From Limnanthes douglasii subsp. nivea (Eukaryota; Streptophyta; Magnoliopsida; Brassicales; Limnanthaceae), in the NCBI GenBank assembly GCA_036936605.1, contig JAUPFV010000005.1, positions 60,656,742-60,720,741 of the forward strand: DNA of 64,000 bases. The letters are read 5' to 3'. The position numbers were made by a program, and so were the translations under genes. Position 1 is the stretch's first letter, and each line of letters begins with the position of its first letter. This document shows positions 47,939-57,741 of the stretch, in pieces. The notes beneath the pieces were generated by a model. The model made no database searches. It was not told the origin of the DNA and was given only the letters and a program-made list of their open reading frames with translations.

Positions 47939-50900
47939 CTAACAATTTTGAATTTCATTTCCAAAAGCTTCAAAAGACTTATTTGAAGGAATAAGGGTGG
48001 CAGGGTGTTTAGTAATAGCTGCCATGATATCCGCATAGCCGATAACTCCAACTAGAATATCATCGCTTTCATCCTGGGTTACCCAAACATGGGTTGCCCT
48101 GTGAGATAGCATCTGAGCCATAACTGCAGCCAATGAACTTGAAGTTTTACACATCAAGGGTGCGCTTCTGCCTCGATACATGCTCCTACTGATACTGAAA
48201 CTCGGGCTAGTTGGATTAAACCCGATGCTTCTACTACTGAACTTCTTTGCCCTCGTTGAACCAACTCCATTCGCAACATCATTTTGCCCAACTGGTGAAT
48301 TGACTGAAAAATCAGGAGGTGATCTCGAGTTTACGTGATCTTCAACTCCCATCACAAACTGTCCTGCAGAGAGGTTTGCTAAAGCCCAAGCTGCAGCCAT
48401 GTAATCATATTTCCATAACTTTGAGGCTGAAATCTCTCCTATGATTTTATACTGATTGTCTGATGTGGGCTCCACAACAGCAATAGCATTGGGGTCAACT
48501 GGTTGTTTACGACATGCTTCGATGGCTGGAAGGGAAGCTTCGATGAAGTTGTAGTTCAGGTTGATAGCTCCAAGTGAGTTTATGGAGGAGAGAGGGAGAG
48601 GAGCTAGAGCACCAAGACAACCAATGAGGAAGCGGACAACATCTTCTCGTGAGAGACAGCAAAACTTGTCAAGGCCAGAAGGAGAAGAGCAAGAAGGTCG
48701 GGCCCCATTGGTAGCAAGATTGTTGCCGCCGCCAGTATCAATGTTCTTCAGCCATTTCCCGTTATAAATAATCGAGAATCTTTTGCTCATTCCTCTCCAC
48801 ACTGTGCTCTTTGGGACAAGAAGTCGTCTGACACCTTGTTTCATCATCTCCAGAGCATCAATCAATCTACATTACGTAAGAGAAAAAGATAAAGATTTAG
48901 TAAATTAAAATATATACTAAGCATAAGTTGATTCATTTTGACAATAAAGAACATGAGCAGGACTATATGGTTGAATTGAAATTACAGTTGCAGATAATCC
49001 CAATTAGGTAGCAGGGAAAGAAAAAGCAACGTCCTTCTATCCATAATTTGAATGATTGGCCGATCAGATCTAATGAAAGGTTAAAAATAAACAGTGCCAA
49101 CTCCGGGAAGGGCTTCTCTCACAAGTTGATTATCCATTTTATCTATAGGTTTTTATTTGGAGCCAGGGGTGCAACAGATCGAAAGGCAAAAATCAAGTCT
49201 CTATCTTGCCTATACAAAGCTGAACCTGTTCTTAAGGTTTTACCACATTATTTATAGAAATTCTTATGGGTGCTCATGAAACCTTATACAAGGCTCTAAT
49301 TAGTGCTAGCTGATTTGGATGCAGTTAGGTGCCACCTTAAGAATTAATTGGGAGGTAGAAATTACTCAGAGATTAATGGGACTTCGAATTTTAAAGTGGT
49401 AAATATTTATAAATATAATATGCATAAAATATTAAAGGAGGTATATGGTATAGAAGTTACTTAACGATTAAAAAGAGGAAGCCCTATTATAAAACAGCTG
49501 CCGCATCTATATAGAAAAGAGGAGACCTGTCAGCTTGGAGCCATTAAAGGATGCGTAGTTCTAAAAGACTGCCAGACTCATAACAAACTGCCTTTTTACA
49601 AATCTATCATTACCTGAGCTACCTCTGGTTTCTGAGGGACTGGCCTCCAGGACTATGAACTACGCATCAATTGAATCATGTCTTAATATACGATCCTCTG
49701 GAGTCAAGGAGTTGTGTAGCCAGCAACTGATCGTTGCTTGCCTAGATAGCATTGATATATATTGGTGTTCACTTTGTATTAAGCCTAAGAAACTAATCTA
49801 GACTGCAGTAGGAGTATGACTTTCATAGTGCATGGGACATTAGGATATTCTAGAGCAGAGGGCTGATTGGAAGTGTGCAAACCTAACGACGAGGATGGTC
49901 TAGGGCTCATGGATCTCGATATACTTCTTCAAATTTGGGGATACTTTTCTGTAGTTTTTGCGAATCGTTCCTGAACAAGATGTCTCTGGTTTTGGAGAAA
50001 GACAACTAAGCTTAGGGCACCGGTAAGATGTGAGGCGTGAAGTGATGGCTCAGACACAATATTTTAGTATATAATTAGAGGTCAATATTTGTAGGGAAAA
50101 AATAAGAGCAGGCTTTCTCGTCACCAATACACACACGCAAAAGTTTCTGCGTAAAGGCCAGAGTCTCTATATGAAAAAAACAAACCTGGCATCGACCCAC
50201 TGGCTACTATTCCAGACTGAGCCTTTAGAAATAAAAAAATTAGAAGGAAAAAAAATATTCCTGAAGAATCATCGCTATTTTGTCGGGAATTTCATGAAAG
50301 AATATCAGGCAACAATAAAAAGCTGAAAACTCGACCCCAATAACTAGCAGCAATCAAGGTTGCTGTTTTTGATTGCTTTATGCTTCTGTTATATAGATTA
50401 TGGTTGTATTTATATTGCTTAATACACCACCCTTGCCGTCTACCATAGATCAGCTTGGTGCATGCAAAGATCAAAGAAATCAAGTGAAAGTCAAAGGTAT
50501 ATCAATTAAAATGAACCGCCATTTAGACTAAAATGTGTACAATGTTTGAGATAAGAGAAACAACCATTTAGACTAAAATATATGAACAGTTCCCAAACTG
50601 AGAAAACTTCAAGCCAATTCAATATCTTTCCGTACGTATCCCCAATTATAGCTTTCTTACTCTACACCTAGTTGGTCATTGAAACTTTTTCCAATTTAAG
50701 ATATTATTTAACTCTTTTCAAAAAAGTTAGATCTATAAGAACCTACCATCATCACAAAAAGCAAAGAAAGAACATAAGTTAATGCTAAAAATATAAAGTT
50801 GATGTTGACCATAATCATAAAAAGAGAATAAAACCCTCTTCTTACTTATAAATATGTTGAAGAGTGAAGACAATGCACGAATAACACGAGAGGGAAGGGA

Positions 50901-51261
50901 GAGTAAAAGAAGGTTACCTAGTCCCAGGATCGACATGCCTCAAGAGAGAGTTATTCGGCACCACAACTTCTGACACCGGAGTTTTCATGGCCTTCTCTTG
51001 ATCTTCTAAACAATCACTTTTAGATAAGAAAGCAATAATATCAAGAGAACTGAGAATACCTACAAATCTCTGTTGCCTCATTTCAGTGTTCTCAAATGCA
51101 CCAGCAACCGACTTCTTCTTCCAAACAGGAACCCCACACTCCGTAGATTCTCCAATCGCCAGAATCGCAGATTCCACCTTCTCTGTCTCAAGAAACTCGA
51201 CCATTTCCGGCTTCCCCACTGTCAGATCCCCCACCACATGGTACAAAAACACCGACGCCAT
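47939..51261 (-). CDS. CBSX6: CBS domain-containing protein CBSX6
   Basis: Two coding exons, 51,261-50,918 and 48,866-47,939, joined across GACTAG|GTAACC and AATGTAG|ATTG. The split codon restores ...DPGTR-LIDALEMMKQG, giving about 423 residues, the length I recall for Arabidopsis CBSX6. Features: MASVFLYHVVGDLTVGKPE start; first CBS motif about residues 13-83 (RFVGILSSLDIIAFL); second about 98-135 and onward (TRLIDALEMMKQGVRRLLVP); middle region FCCLSREDVVRFLIG; Ser/Arg-rich linker KKFSSRSIGFNPTSPS; final CBS half near residues 352-402 (HRATHVWVTQDE, ILVGVIGYADIMAAI). CBS pairs usually bind adenosyl ligands and regulate partner proteins; the role of CBSX6 itself is poorly known. No signal peptide or membrane helix. 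The frame is intact, unlike everything around it. The assignment rests on recall of the family and is strong. Confidence 0.95.
48867..50917 (-). other. Single large intron of CBSX6
   Basis: 2.05-kb GT-AG intron. I found no transposon termini, repeats or nested gene in it. The short open frames inside have no family features. Confidence 0.85.
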
Positions 51262-51660
51262 TATCTACCAAAAAAAGTAAAACATGAAAATGACATTAGA
51301 GGTACGAAATCAACCAAATTCGCAAACAAAACTCAGTCGATCAGTAACAAAATCCCTTACAAAAAGAACAGAACCACACTCAATCGTCGAGCGAAATCAA
51401 AGACGAAGAAGCAAAACCGATCTTGATCTTCTTTGTTTTATCGAACCGGACGGAACCGGTACGAGATGGATAGTTATAAAAGAGAATGAAGAAGGATAAG
51501 GAGGAATTGAAAACCGGTAATTGGAAGCCTGTTGAGAATCAGAAGAATGAAAACACGATTCTCCATTGAAGAAGGTTAAGGTTCAGTTCCATGAACGAAC
51601 GATCTGTGAAATGGAAATCTGAGGTTGTTGTTGTGATTATGTATATATAAAAGATTTGTG
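51262..51660 (-). promoter_or_regulatory. 5' UTR and core promoter of CBSX6
   Basis: TATA-box candidate TATATATA (minus sense, about 51,649-51,641), giving a likely start near 51,610 and a 5' UTR of about 350 bases. The sequence just before the ATG (TTTACTTTTTTTGGTAG|ATAATGG) resembles a 3' splice site, so a 5' UTR intron is possible (a GTAAGG donor candidate is near 51,360). Small open frames here are probably accidental. Confidence 0.55.
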
Positions 51661-52231
51661 GATGAGATCAAAAAGAAAAAAGAAGAAATAAATTAGGTAT
51701 GTTACTGATTTGGACTTGAATGTCTCTAAAATTAAATAGAGATGGGTATAGATAATTTAATATAAGAGGCAAGTGATTATTTTTTCTCAAGTAAGACCAA
51801 AATAACATTATTATGATGATGATTAACATGTAATGATGAATCATAATTCAGACAGATCTATTTATTTCATGTGCTAAAATTTATTTTAATTTATTTTGTA
51901 ACATGCAATGCAATATTAAAAAAATTGGTAAATATTTTATACTATTTTGGTTTTATCATATACAAAATTGAAAAGAAATTAATAGGTGGGTTTCAAACAA
52001 GGAAATTATAAGTAGGTGTCATAAATATTATAGCCAAAACATTTGTATAATACATCAAAATTTAGAAATTTTGTTTGCATATACCGTAGGTCAAAGGTAA
52101 TAAATTTATTTTGTATCATCAGGATGGAATATTATTGATTCCTGATATGTTATGTCGAGAGAACTGCTTACCAGTGACATTAAGATAAAGACTGGTATTT
52201 ATATTACGTTATGTAGATGGTATGGTTAGGA
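51661..52231. other. AT-rich intergenic stretch
   Basis: Upstream of the CBSX6 promoter. No gene, repeat array or transposon terminus was recognised. Confidence 0.6.
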
Positions 52232-52234
52232 TAA

Positions 52235-52539
52235 GAGCATCCCCAACAGATACTCTATTTCACAGTTATTTTAAAAAATACCTATTATCTTTAAAAAATG
52301 CTTTCCAACAGTTAATCTAAAACATAGTCTAAATTTACAGATTTTATTTTGATAATCTATATTTACCTAGGCGGTTACACAATCTGTATATTTTTTCCTT
52401 ATTTTTCTCATCACTTACAAAACTAAAAAACTAACTTAATTATAGATTAGCTGTTGTATTATTTAGTAATCTAAAATTATAAAGTGTCATAATTTAATCT
52501 ATATTTAGCTAAATTATAGACTAGCTGTTGGGGATGCTC
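52235..52539. mobile_element. PIF/Harbinger-like (Tourist-type) MITE
   Basis: 305-base element with perfect 15-base terminal inverted repeats GAGCATCCCCAACAG (left) and its inverse at the right end. It is flanked by TAA at 52,232-52,234 and 52,540-52,542. Trinucleotide TWA duplication and small AT-rich non-coding body fit a Tourist-type MITE. Subterminal ATAGTCTA/TAGACTAG-like and ATAGATTAG phrases repeat inside. Confidence 0.9.
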
Positions 52540-52904
52540 TAAGACTGATATTTGAATAGATAAATAAATTGTAAATAATACACTATGTTAAAAAAAATTA
52601 TGGTTATATATATTTAAATGTGGTTTAAATAAATTTTAAAAAATTTGTTGATTTTATTTTAATTTTTGTTAACGAAAATACTTCCATATAATTATCTAAT
52701 TGTCATTAAATAAAAAAAACACTTATGATATCATAAGTATACCTAATTCACAAAATAACTTATTTCGCTATCTATACCCAAACAAACACCATTTTTTACT
52801 AGATCAAACACTATATTTGTCTTGTTTTCTGAAAATCAACTTTAAAATTCAAATTACTATCAAGACCATTCAACCTCACTTAAAAAAAAAACACATAATC
52901 AATC

Positions 52905-55900
52905 ATGATTCACCCGGAACTAGGGATTAACATAGAGGAGTTGATGTCGCCAGAGGAAGGAGATGATGAAATGTTGCCGGAGAAGGAGCTTGAGTCGCCG
53001 AAAAAGAAGTCGGCGCCGCCAGAAAAGGTAACATCGAGGCTGGTTTCGCCACACACCATCGGTTCTGGGCCTTGGAACTAATGGTGCGTAGCATGGTGGA
53101 AGCCGGTTTTAGGCCTTAGAACTGATCGTGCATGACCTACGCACCACCGGTTCCTGGCCCCAGAACCGGTGGTACACTGGCCGTGTACGACCAGTTCTAA
53201 GGCCTAGAACCACCGGTTCTAAGGCCCTGAATCAGTTGTGCGTGCTCATTTTGAAAAAAAGAAGGGTTTTAACCCATTTTTTATTGTACCTAATTGCGAG
53301 TTGTGTTTTGTTGTTGTATAACAGGGGACGGATGTTGCCCATGGGTCTGACGAAGCTTTCGCTACCGACTACAGGCATTTGTTCTTCACCACTGACTTTT
53401 ATATACAAGAAGCGTTGATTAAGTGGATCACGAAGACCGAAAAACACTATGGTTTGGTTATCAACCTAAGTCGGCGCGATAAAGTACAGAGTAGAAAAAA
53501 TCTTATGATATTTTTCCAATGTGAGAGGTCGGGAAAGTATGTTCCAAGAGTGGCCGAGAAAGACCGTAAACGGAAGTCGACAGGAACCAAAAAAATTGGC
53601 CGCCCATTTGAGCTTCTCGGGTTAATGGTAGAACTGGATCACTGAAAGTGTGGGATCACAAACACGAGAGTTCAAAACAGTTAGACGGTAATTCTTTCGC
53701 AGATCGTTTGAACGACGAAGAGATGTAATATGTTGAACGAGAGACCTATATTGGAACAAACCCTAGAGATATACTGAATGAAGATAATGTTCTTGTATGC
53801 GCACTATCTACAATACACGACAGAAAAGTAGGCTTTTGAAGAAGGCGGGCAGGTCATAGCTGCAGTTGTTGGGAGAGCTTAAGGCACATAATTATTATGA
53901 ATGGCATAAATCTGGCGAAGACGATGGATAAGTCATTACAGATATATTTTTTGCCCATCCAGCTAGTGTTGACCTTTTGTGGATATTTCCAACAGTGTTG
54001 ATCATGAATAGTACGTATCAAGTCATAAGATATGGTATGTCGTTGTTTGAGATAGTGGGTGTGACGTGTACTGGTTTGACCTACTGTGCGGCTTTTGCTT
54101 TCATGTCCGATGAGAAGTTAAACAACTTCAAATGGGTTTTAGACTGTCTAGAGTCGTTGATTGTCGTCCACGGGATCAAAGAACCGCGTGTGATTTTGAC
54201 CGACAGAGATTTAGCATTGATGAACGCCATATAAGTGGTATTCCCAACAACGCATATGTTATGTCGTTGGCACATAAACCAAAAGGTTCAGGGGCAAACA
54301 AGGAAGTATTTCCCTGAGAAAAGTGATCATGTGAAGTTTGTTTCTGATTGGAAGAAGATTGCGTATGCAGCATCAAAGATTGAATTCAATCACGCTAGAC
54401 GAGACATGCTATTGGAGTACAAAGACTATCCTCTTGCAATTGAATACATTGAAAAATCATGACTTGATAAATATACGGACAAATTCTTTGTTTGGAAGAC
54501 GAACAAGTACATGCATTTGGGACATTGCACGACTAACCGCGTCGAGAGTGCTCATTCAAACTTAAAGTGTTACTTACGTACAAGAAAATTAAACTTTGAG
54601 TTATTTTGGGGGAGGGTGCATTCACTAGTTGAAATCCAACATGCTACCATTAGGTCTCCTTTTGAGAAGAGTCGTTACATAGCGCTACATAAGTTCGCCA
54701 ACAAACTATTTGATGAAATTCGAGGCAAGATTTCTCACATGGCGCTATAACTATTTTTTTACCGAACTAGAGATGACTGAATATTGTAATAAAATCGCTA
54801 TCAAAGACGGGTCGGATGTTAAACACGATATATGTGATGTCATTTGCATATGCGCGATAAAATCTACCCATGGTATACTTTGCTACCACCAGATCGGCGA
54901 GTGGCGTAATAACGGAAAAATTACATCGTTAGAAGCGTTTCACAGCCACTAGACAAGGTTAGAAATACAACCTCGTACAAACCATACGACGATGGAGATT
55001 CTCAAAGATAATTTGGAAAAACTTGTAATCGATGTTATGGAGATAAAAGACGAAATCCGTATAAAACACATTTACAAGATATGGTTTGAAATTAATTATC
55101 CTAAAACATCCTCCTTGCTAGAGTCATTGGAGAAACAAAAATACCGCGGTCGTCCGCAGGTGAAACGAAACTTGTTGTTGATACATCATCCACTAAATGA
55201 GATAAATGTAAATGGGAACGTGTGAACGCTGCTGATAAGGCTAGCCTTGACTTAGTGATGAACTCTTTGAAAGCACCAAAAGTTAACTCCCGTAAAGCAG
55301 TTTCTAGTGCAAATACGATTCGTGCGGATGTGCCTAAAGTACCTCGTACTCGAAGTTCTTCCATTGTCTTGCTTGCTAACAATATCGTACAATCATCTGT
55401 TAATGGAGGCAAATAACTGATATATGATCTGAAAGGTTTTTTGCGTTGGTTTCTGACTCACTTCAATCCTTTTATATCTGGCATAAATGATGTTAGGCCA
55501 GATAGTCATTGTGGATATAAAGCAGTTTTGTTTGGGTTGTACGGTCATGAAGAAGGCTGGCAAGGTGTTAGGTAGGCAATCTACGATGAAATAATGGACA
55601 ACTATGTAACTTATAGCAAGATATATAACGGTAAAGAAGAGTACTTGAAGGTTTCAGAAAGTATAAACTACTATGAAACTCCAGCATCCACCAAATATTG
55701 TATGACAATGCCGGAGATGGGCATTACGATTACAACCAAGTTCGAATGCATTGTTCATTTTGTGTCACTTGTGGGCTCTCACAACTGCAGCCAAACGTTT
55801 CTACCTCTGCGCGGTGAACCATCCATGATGTCCAAAAGACGTGAAATTTGGTTTGGATTCGTTGATACTAATCACTTCGTCAATGTAAATCATTCGAATA

Positions 55901-56150
55901 ATACTTTTGATATTAAATACGATTGTATTAAACAAGATTTTGTTCTAATTCTTGTTTGATTTAACAACTAGCAATCAAGCCTCTATGTCTTTGCACATGT
56001 ATACATCCTATGTGGTATACGTTGAAGAGTGAAGAGGCTTCAACTTGGGAGCTACCAATAGTTGGTCGCTGCAAAACATATGCGGAGCTCGAAGGTAGAA
56101 AGCCAGTTTGTTCATTCCCAGAAGTAACTGATCTTGATGAATTTGTTTAG
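52905..56150 (+). pseudogene. MULE transposase with C-terminal OTU-like protease domain
   Basis: Exon 1 (52,905-53,027) encodes 41 residues, acidic then Lys-rich (MIHPELGINIEELMSPEE...), ending AAAAG|GTAACA. A 297-base intron follows, with acceptor ATAACAG at 53,318-53,324. Exon 2 begins with a FAR1/WRKY-like DNA-binding region (IKWITKTEKHYGLVINLSRR, FQCERSGKYVP, about 53,325-53,620). The MULE core follows: HPASVDLLWIFPTVLIMNSTY, where the first catalytic Asp is Asn (codon 54,007-54,009). The second Asp is kept (VILTDRD, 54,202-54,204), as are the Glu (NRVESAH, 54,544-54,546) and a SWIM zinc finger C-x-C...C-x-H (54,845-54,890). An OTU-like domain has Cys at 55,510-55,512 (DSHCGYKAV) and His at 55,873-55,875 (NHFVNV). 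The end reads LDEFV at 56,150. A frameshift near 53,615 and many stops make it dead. OTU folds are deubiquitinating cysteine proteases; its role in transposons is unknown. Confidence 0.85.
53045..53245. repeat. Palindromic motif array 1, in intron 1 of the transposase gene
   Basis: Five or more nested palindromes of the form ACCACCGGTTC...GGCC...GAACCGGTGGT. The best is at about 53,139-53,172, with 11-base arms. Others are decayed (CCATCGGTTCTGGGCC, GTTCTAAGGCCTAGAAC). It lies wholly inside the 297-base intron (53,028-53,324). Confidence 0.85.
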
Positions 56151-56398
56151 TCGGTTTATGTTATTTGGTCCGTTGTATGTTGTTTAACACTTTATTTACT
56201 TTTTTGTCATAACATTTTGTACTTCATTTCTTAGTGGTTTGTGTTTTGGTACCTTGTTTTAATATTGACGATAAATCAGTAGATTGTCCAACTTATAGCA
56301 TTAAGTAAGTTATCATTTCATAATTAAAAATTAAACATTAAAATAAACAACAATGACTTGACAAAGCAAGGGTACATAACTTGAGATTAAACAGCGCT
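56151..56398. other. Spacer between convergent transposase and small ORF
   Basis: AT-rich, with no gene. It should contain the 3' ends of both convergent transcripts. Confidence 0.6.
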
Positions 56399-56788
56399 TT
56401 AGTTAAAATCATATCCTCCGTTGTCGCTGAGGATACGCAGTGTTTCCTCCTTCCTGGAAATTTGATCCTTAACATATTCCATCATTTCTTTAGATAAATA
56501 GTTCGTGGCTATTAAACCAAATGATTTGAATGCCTCATTCCTAATGTCTGGTGGCTGGTTGAACACCAAAAATATTGGTCCACTAGTTATACACCTGTAC
56601 CTAGTGGCTACGTCCTCACGACTCCGAGGTGGAGGAATTTGTGTAGACGTAGACATTCCACCGTACATAAAATACATCATACACAAAACATCATCGAAAA
56701 AATCATTGGTATCATTATCGAGCATAGTAAACTTCATGTGTTTTACAGCCTTGATTAGATGAGCATCGTCAAACACGCTCCACTCCAT
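56399..56788 (-). CDS. Unrecognised intact 129-residue protein
   Basis: Uninterrupted ORF between two pseudogenes. It starts MEWSVFDDAHLIKAVKHMKF. Acidic stretches (DNDTNDFFDDV) and a Cys/Met-rich segment (LCMMYFMYGG) follow, then a basic middle (PPPRSREDVATRYRCI), and a probably helical C-terminus with charged residues (SKEMMEYVKDQISRKEETLRIL) ending GGYDFN. No signal peptide. One weak hydrophobic patch but no clear membrane helix. A TATA box lies 65-75 bases upstream (56,853-56,862). I do not recognise a family. Its survival beside heavily mutated neighbours suggests a younger age, selection, or chance because it is short. It could be an accessory MULE protein. Confidence 0.55.
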   Translation of the reverse strand: MEWSVFDDAHLIKAVKHMKFTMLDNDTNDFFDDVLCMMYFMYGGMSTSTQIPPPRSREDVATRYRCITSGPIFLVFNQPPDIRNEAFKSFGLIATNYLSKEMMEYVKDQISRKEETLRILSDNGGYDFN

Positions 56789-56852
56789 AAAGAAACAAAT
56801 AAGGAAGATTGCAAAAAGAAATTTATGTGTTTGTTGTATTCAACTTAGACCT

Positions 56853-56862
56853 CCTTATATAG
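56853..56862 (-). promoter_or_regulatory. TATA box of the 129-codon ORF
   Basis: CTATATAAGG on the minus strand, ending about 65 bases before the ATG, giving a likely start near 56,825 and a leader of about 37 bases. Confidence 0.6.
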
Positions 56863-56949
56863 AAAATTAGAATATTAGTTTAGCGGAATTTATAGAGCGG
56901 GAAATGTTTTTAGCGGGAATTACAAGGCGGGAGAAAATAAATGAAAAAA

Positions 56950-57315
56950 ACCTGCACACCATAGGTACAACCTACTGTGTACCTATGGTGCACAGGTGGG
57001 TGTACCAATGGTGCCTAGTCGATGGCACCATCGGTCCTATACACTCTGCACCGATGGTGCATAGATAATGCACCATCGGTGCGCATGACTGGGTCCCAAT
57101 GGTGCCAAACGCCGATTAGTAAATCGTATACCGGTCGGTGCATTGTACCATCGGTACATGGGCATATACCATGGGTACAAGCCCCATGTACCGATGGTAT
57201 AATGCATCATAGGTACGCCTTACGTTATACCTATGGTGTACACCCACCTGTATCATGGGTACAGAGTAGTGTGCACCATAGGTTCTCATGACTGCGTACC
57301 AATGGTGCATTAGGA
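56950..57315. repeat. Palindromic motif array 2, upstream of the 129-codon ORF
   Basis: About sixteen copies of a short pseudo-palindrome, consensus (G)YACC-N3-GGTR(C), in about 365 bases. Examples: GCACCATCGGTGC, GTACCATCGGTAC, GCACCGATGGTGC, GTACCTATGGTGC, ATACCATGGGTAC. Spacing is irregular, roughly 15-35 bases. Copies occur in GYACC/GGTRC half-site variants. Open frames here on both strands are a by-product of the motif. Confidence 0.9.
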
Positions 57316-57741
57316 CTTGTATTTTTTTTGGTTTTTCTGTTGCCAATATTTTATTCAGTCATTGTTTTTTTAGTGAGCCATTGTCAGTAATACTATTAGA
57401 ACATTTGATGTTATTTTTTTTGAAGCAGTTTCTGTCCCAGTTTTAAGATTACATGTTTACATATTATTGAGTAAAATTTGCAAGCGGATTGAATAAGTAA
57501 TATTAAGGCGTAAAAGTGATTGTTGTTTCAGTACTTATAATTTTTCGTTTGAATTGGATGTTCATTGTTCAAGTATTTATAATTTGGGTGAATTTTTAGC
57601 TAAATGGAATAAGTAAATATAAAGATGAAAAGAAAAGACTAACATTATTCATAATGAAAGAAAAGACTAACAGTCATAGTACCAACGTACAATAAATCGT
57701 CCAAAGTGATAACAAACATAAACATTAAGAAAAAAGATAGA
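57316..57741. other. AT-rich spacer downstream of the PMD gene
   Basis: No gene or motif recognised; the 3' UTR of the minus-strand PMD gene should lie here. Confidence 0.5.

Noticed and set aside
57022..57346. Overlapping open frames on both strands (89 and 76 codons)
   Set aside because: They are produced by the palindromic motif array; the protein sequences are repeats of the motif in different frames.
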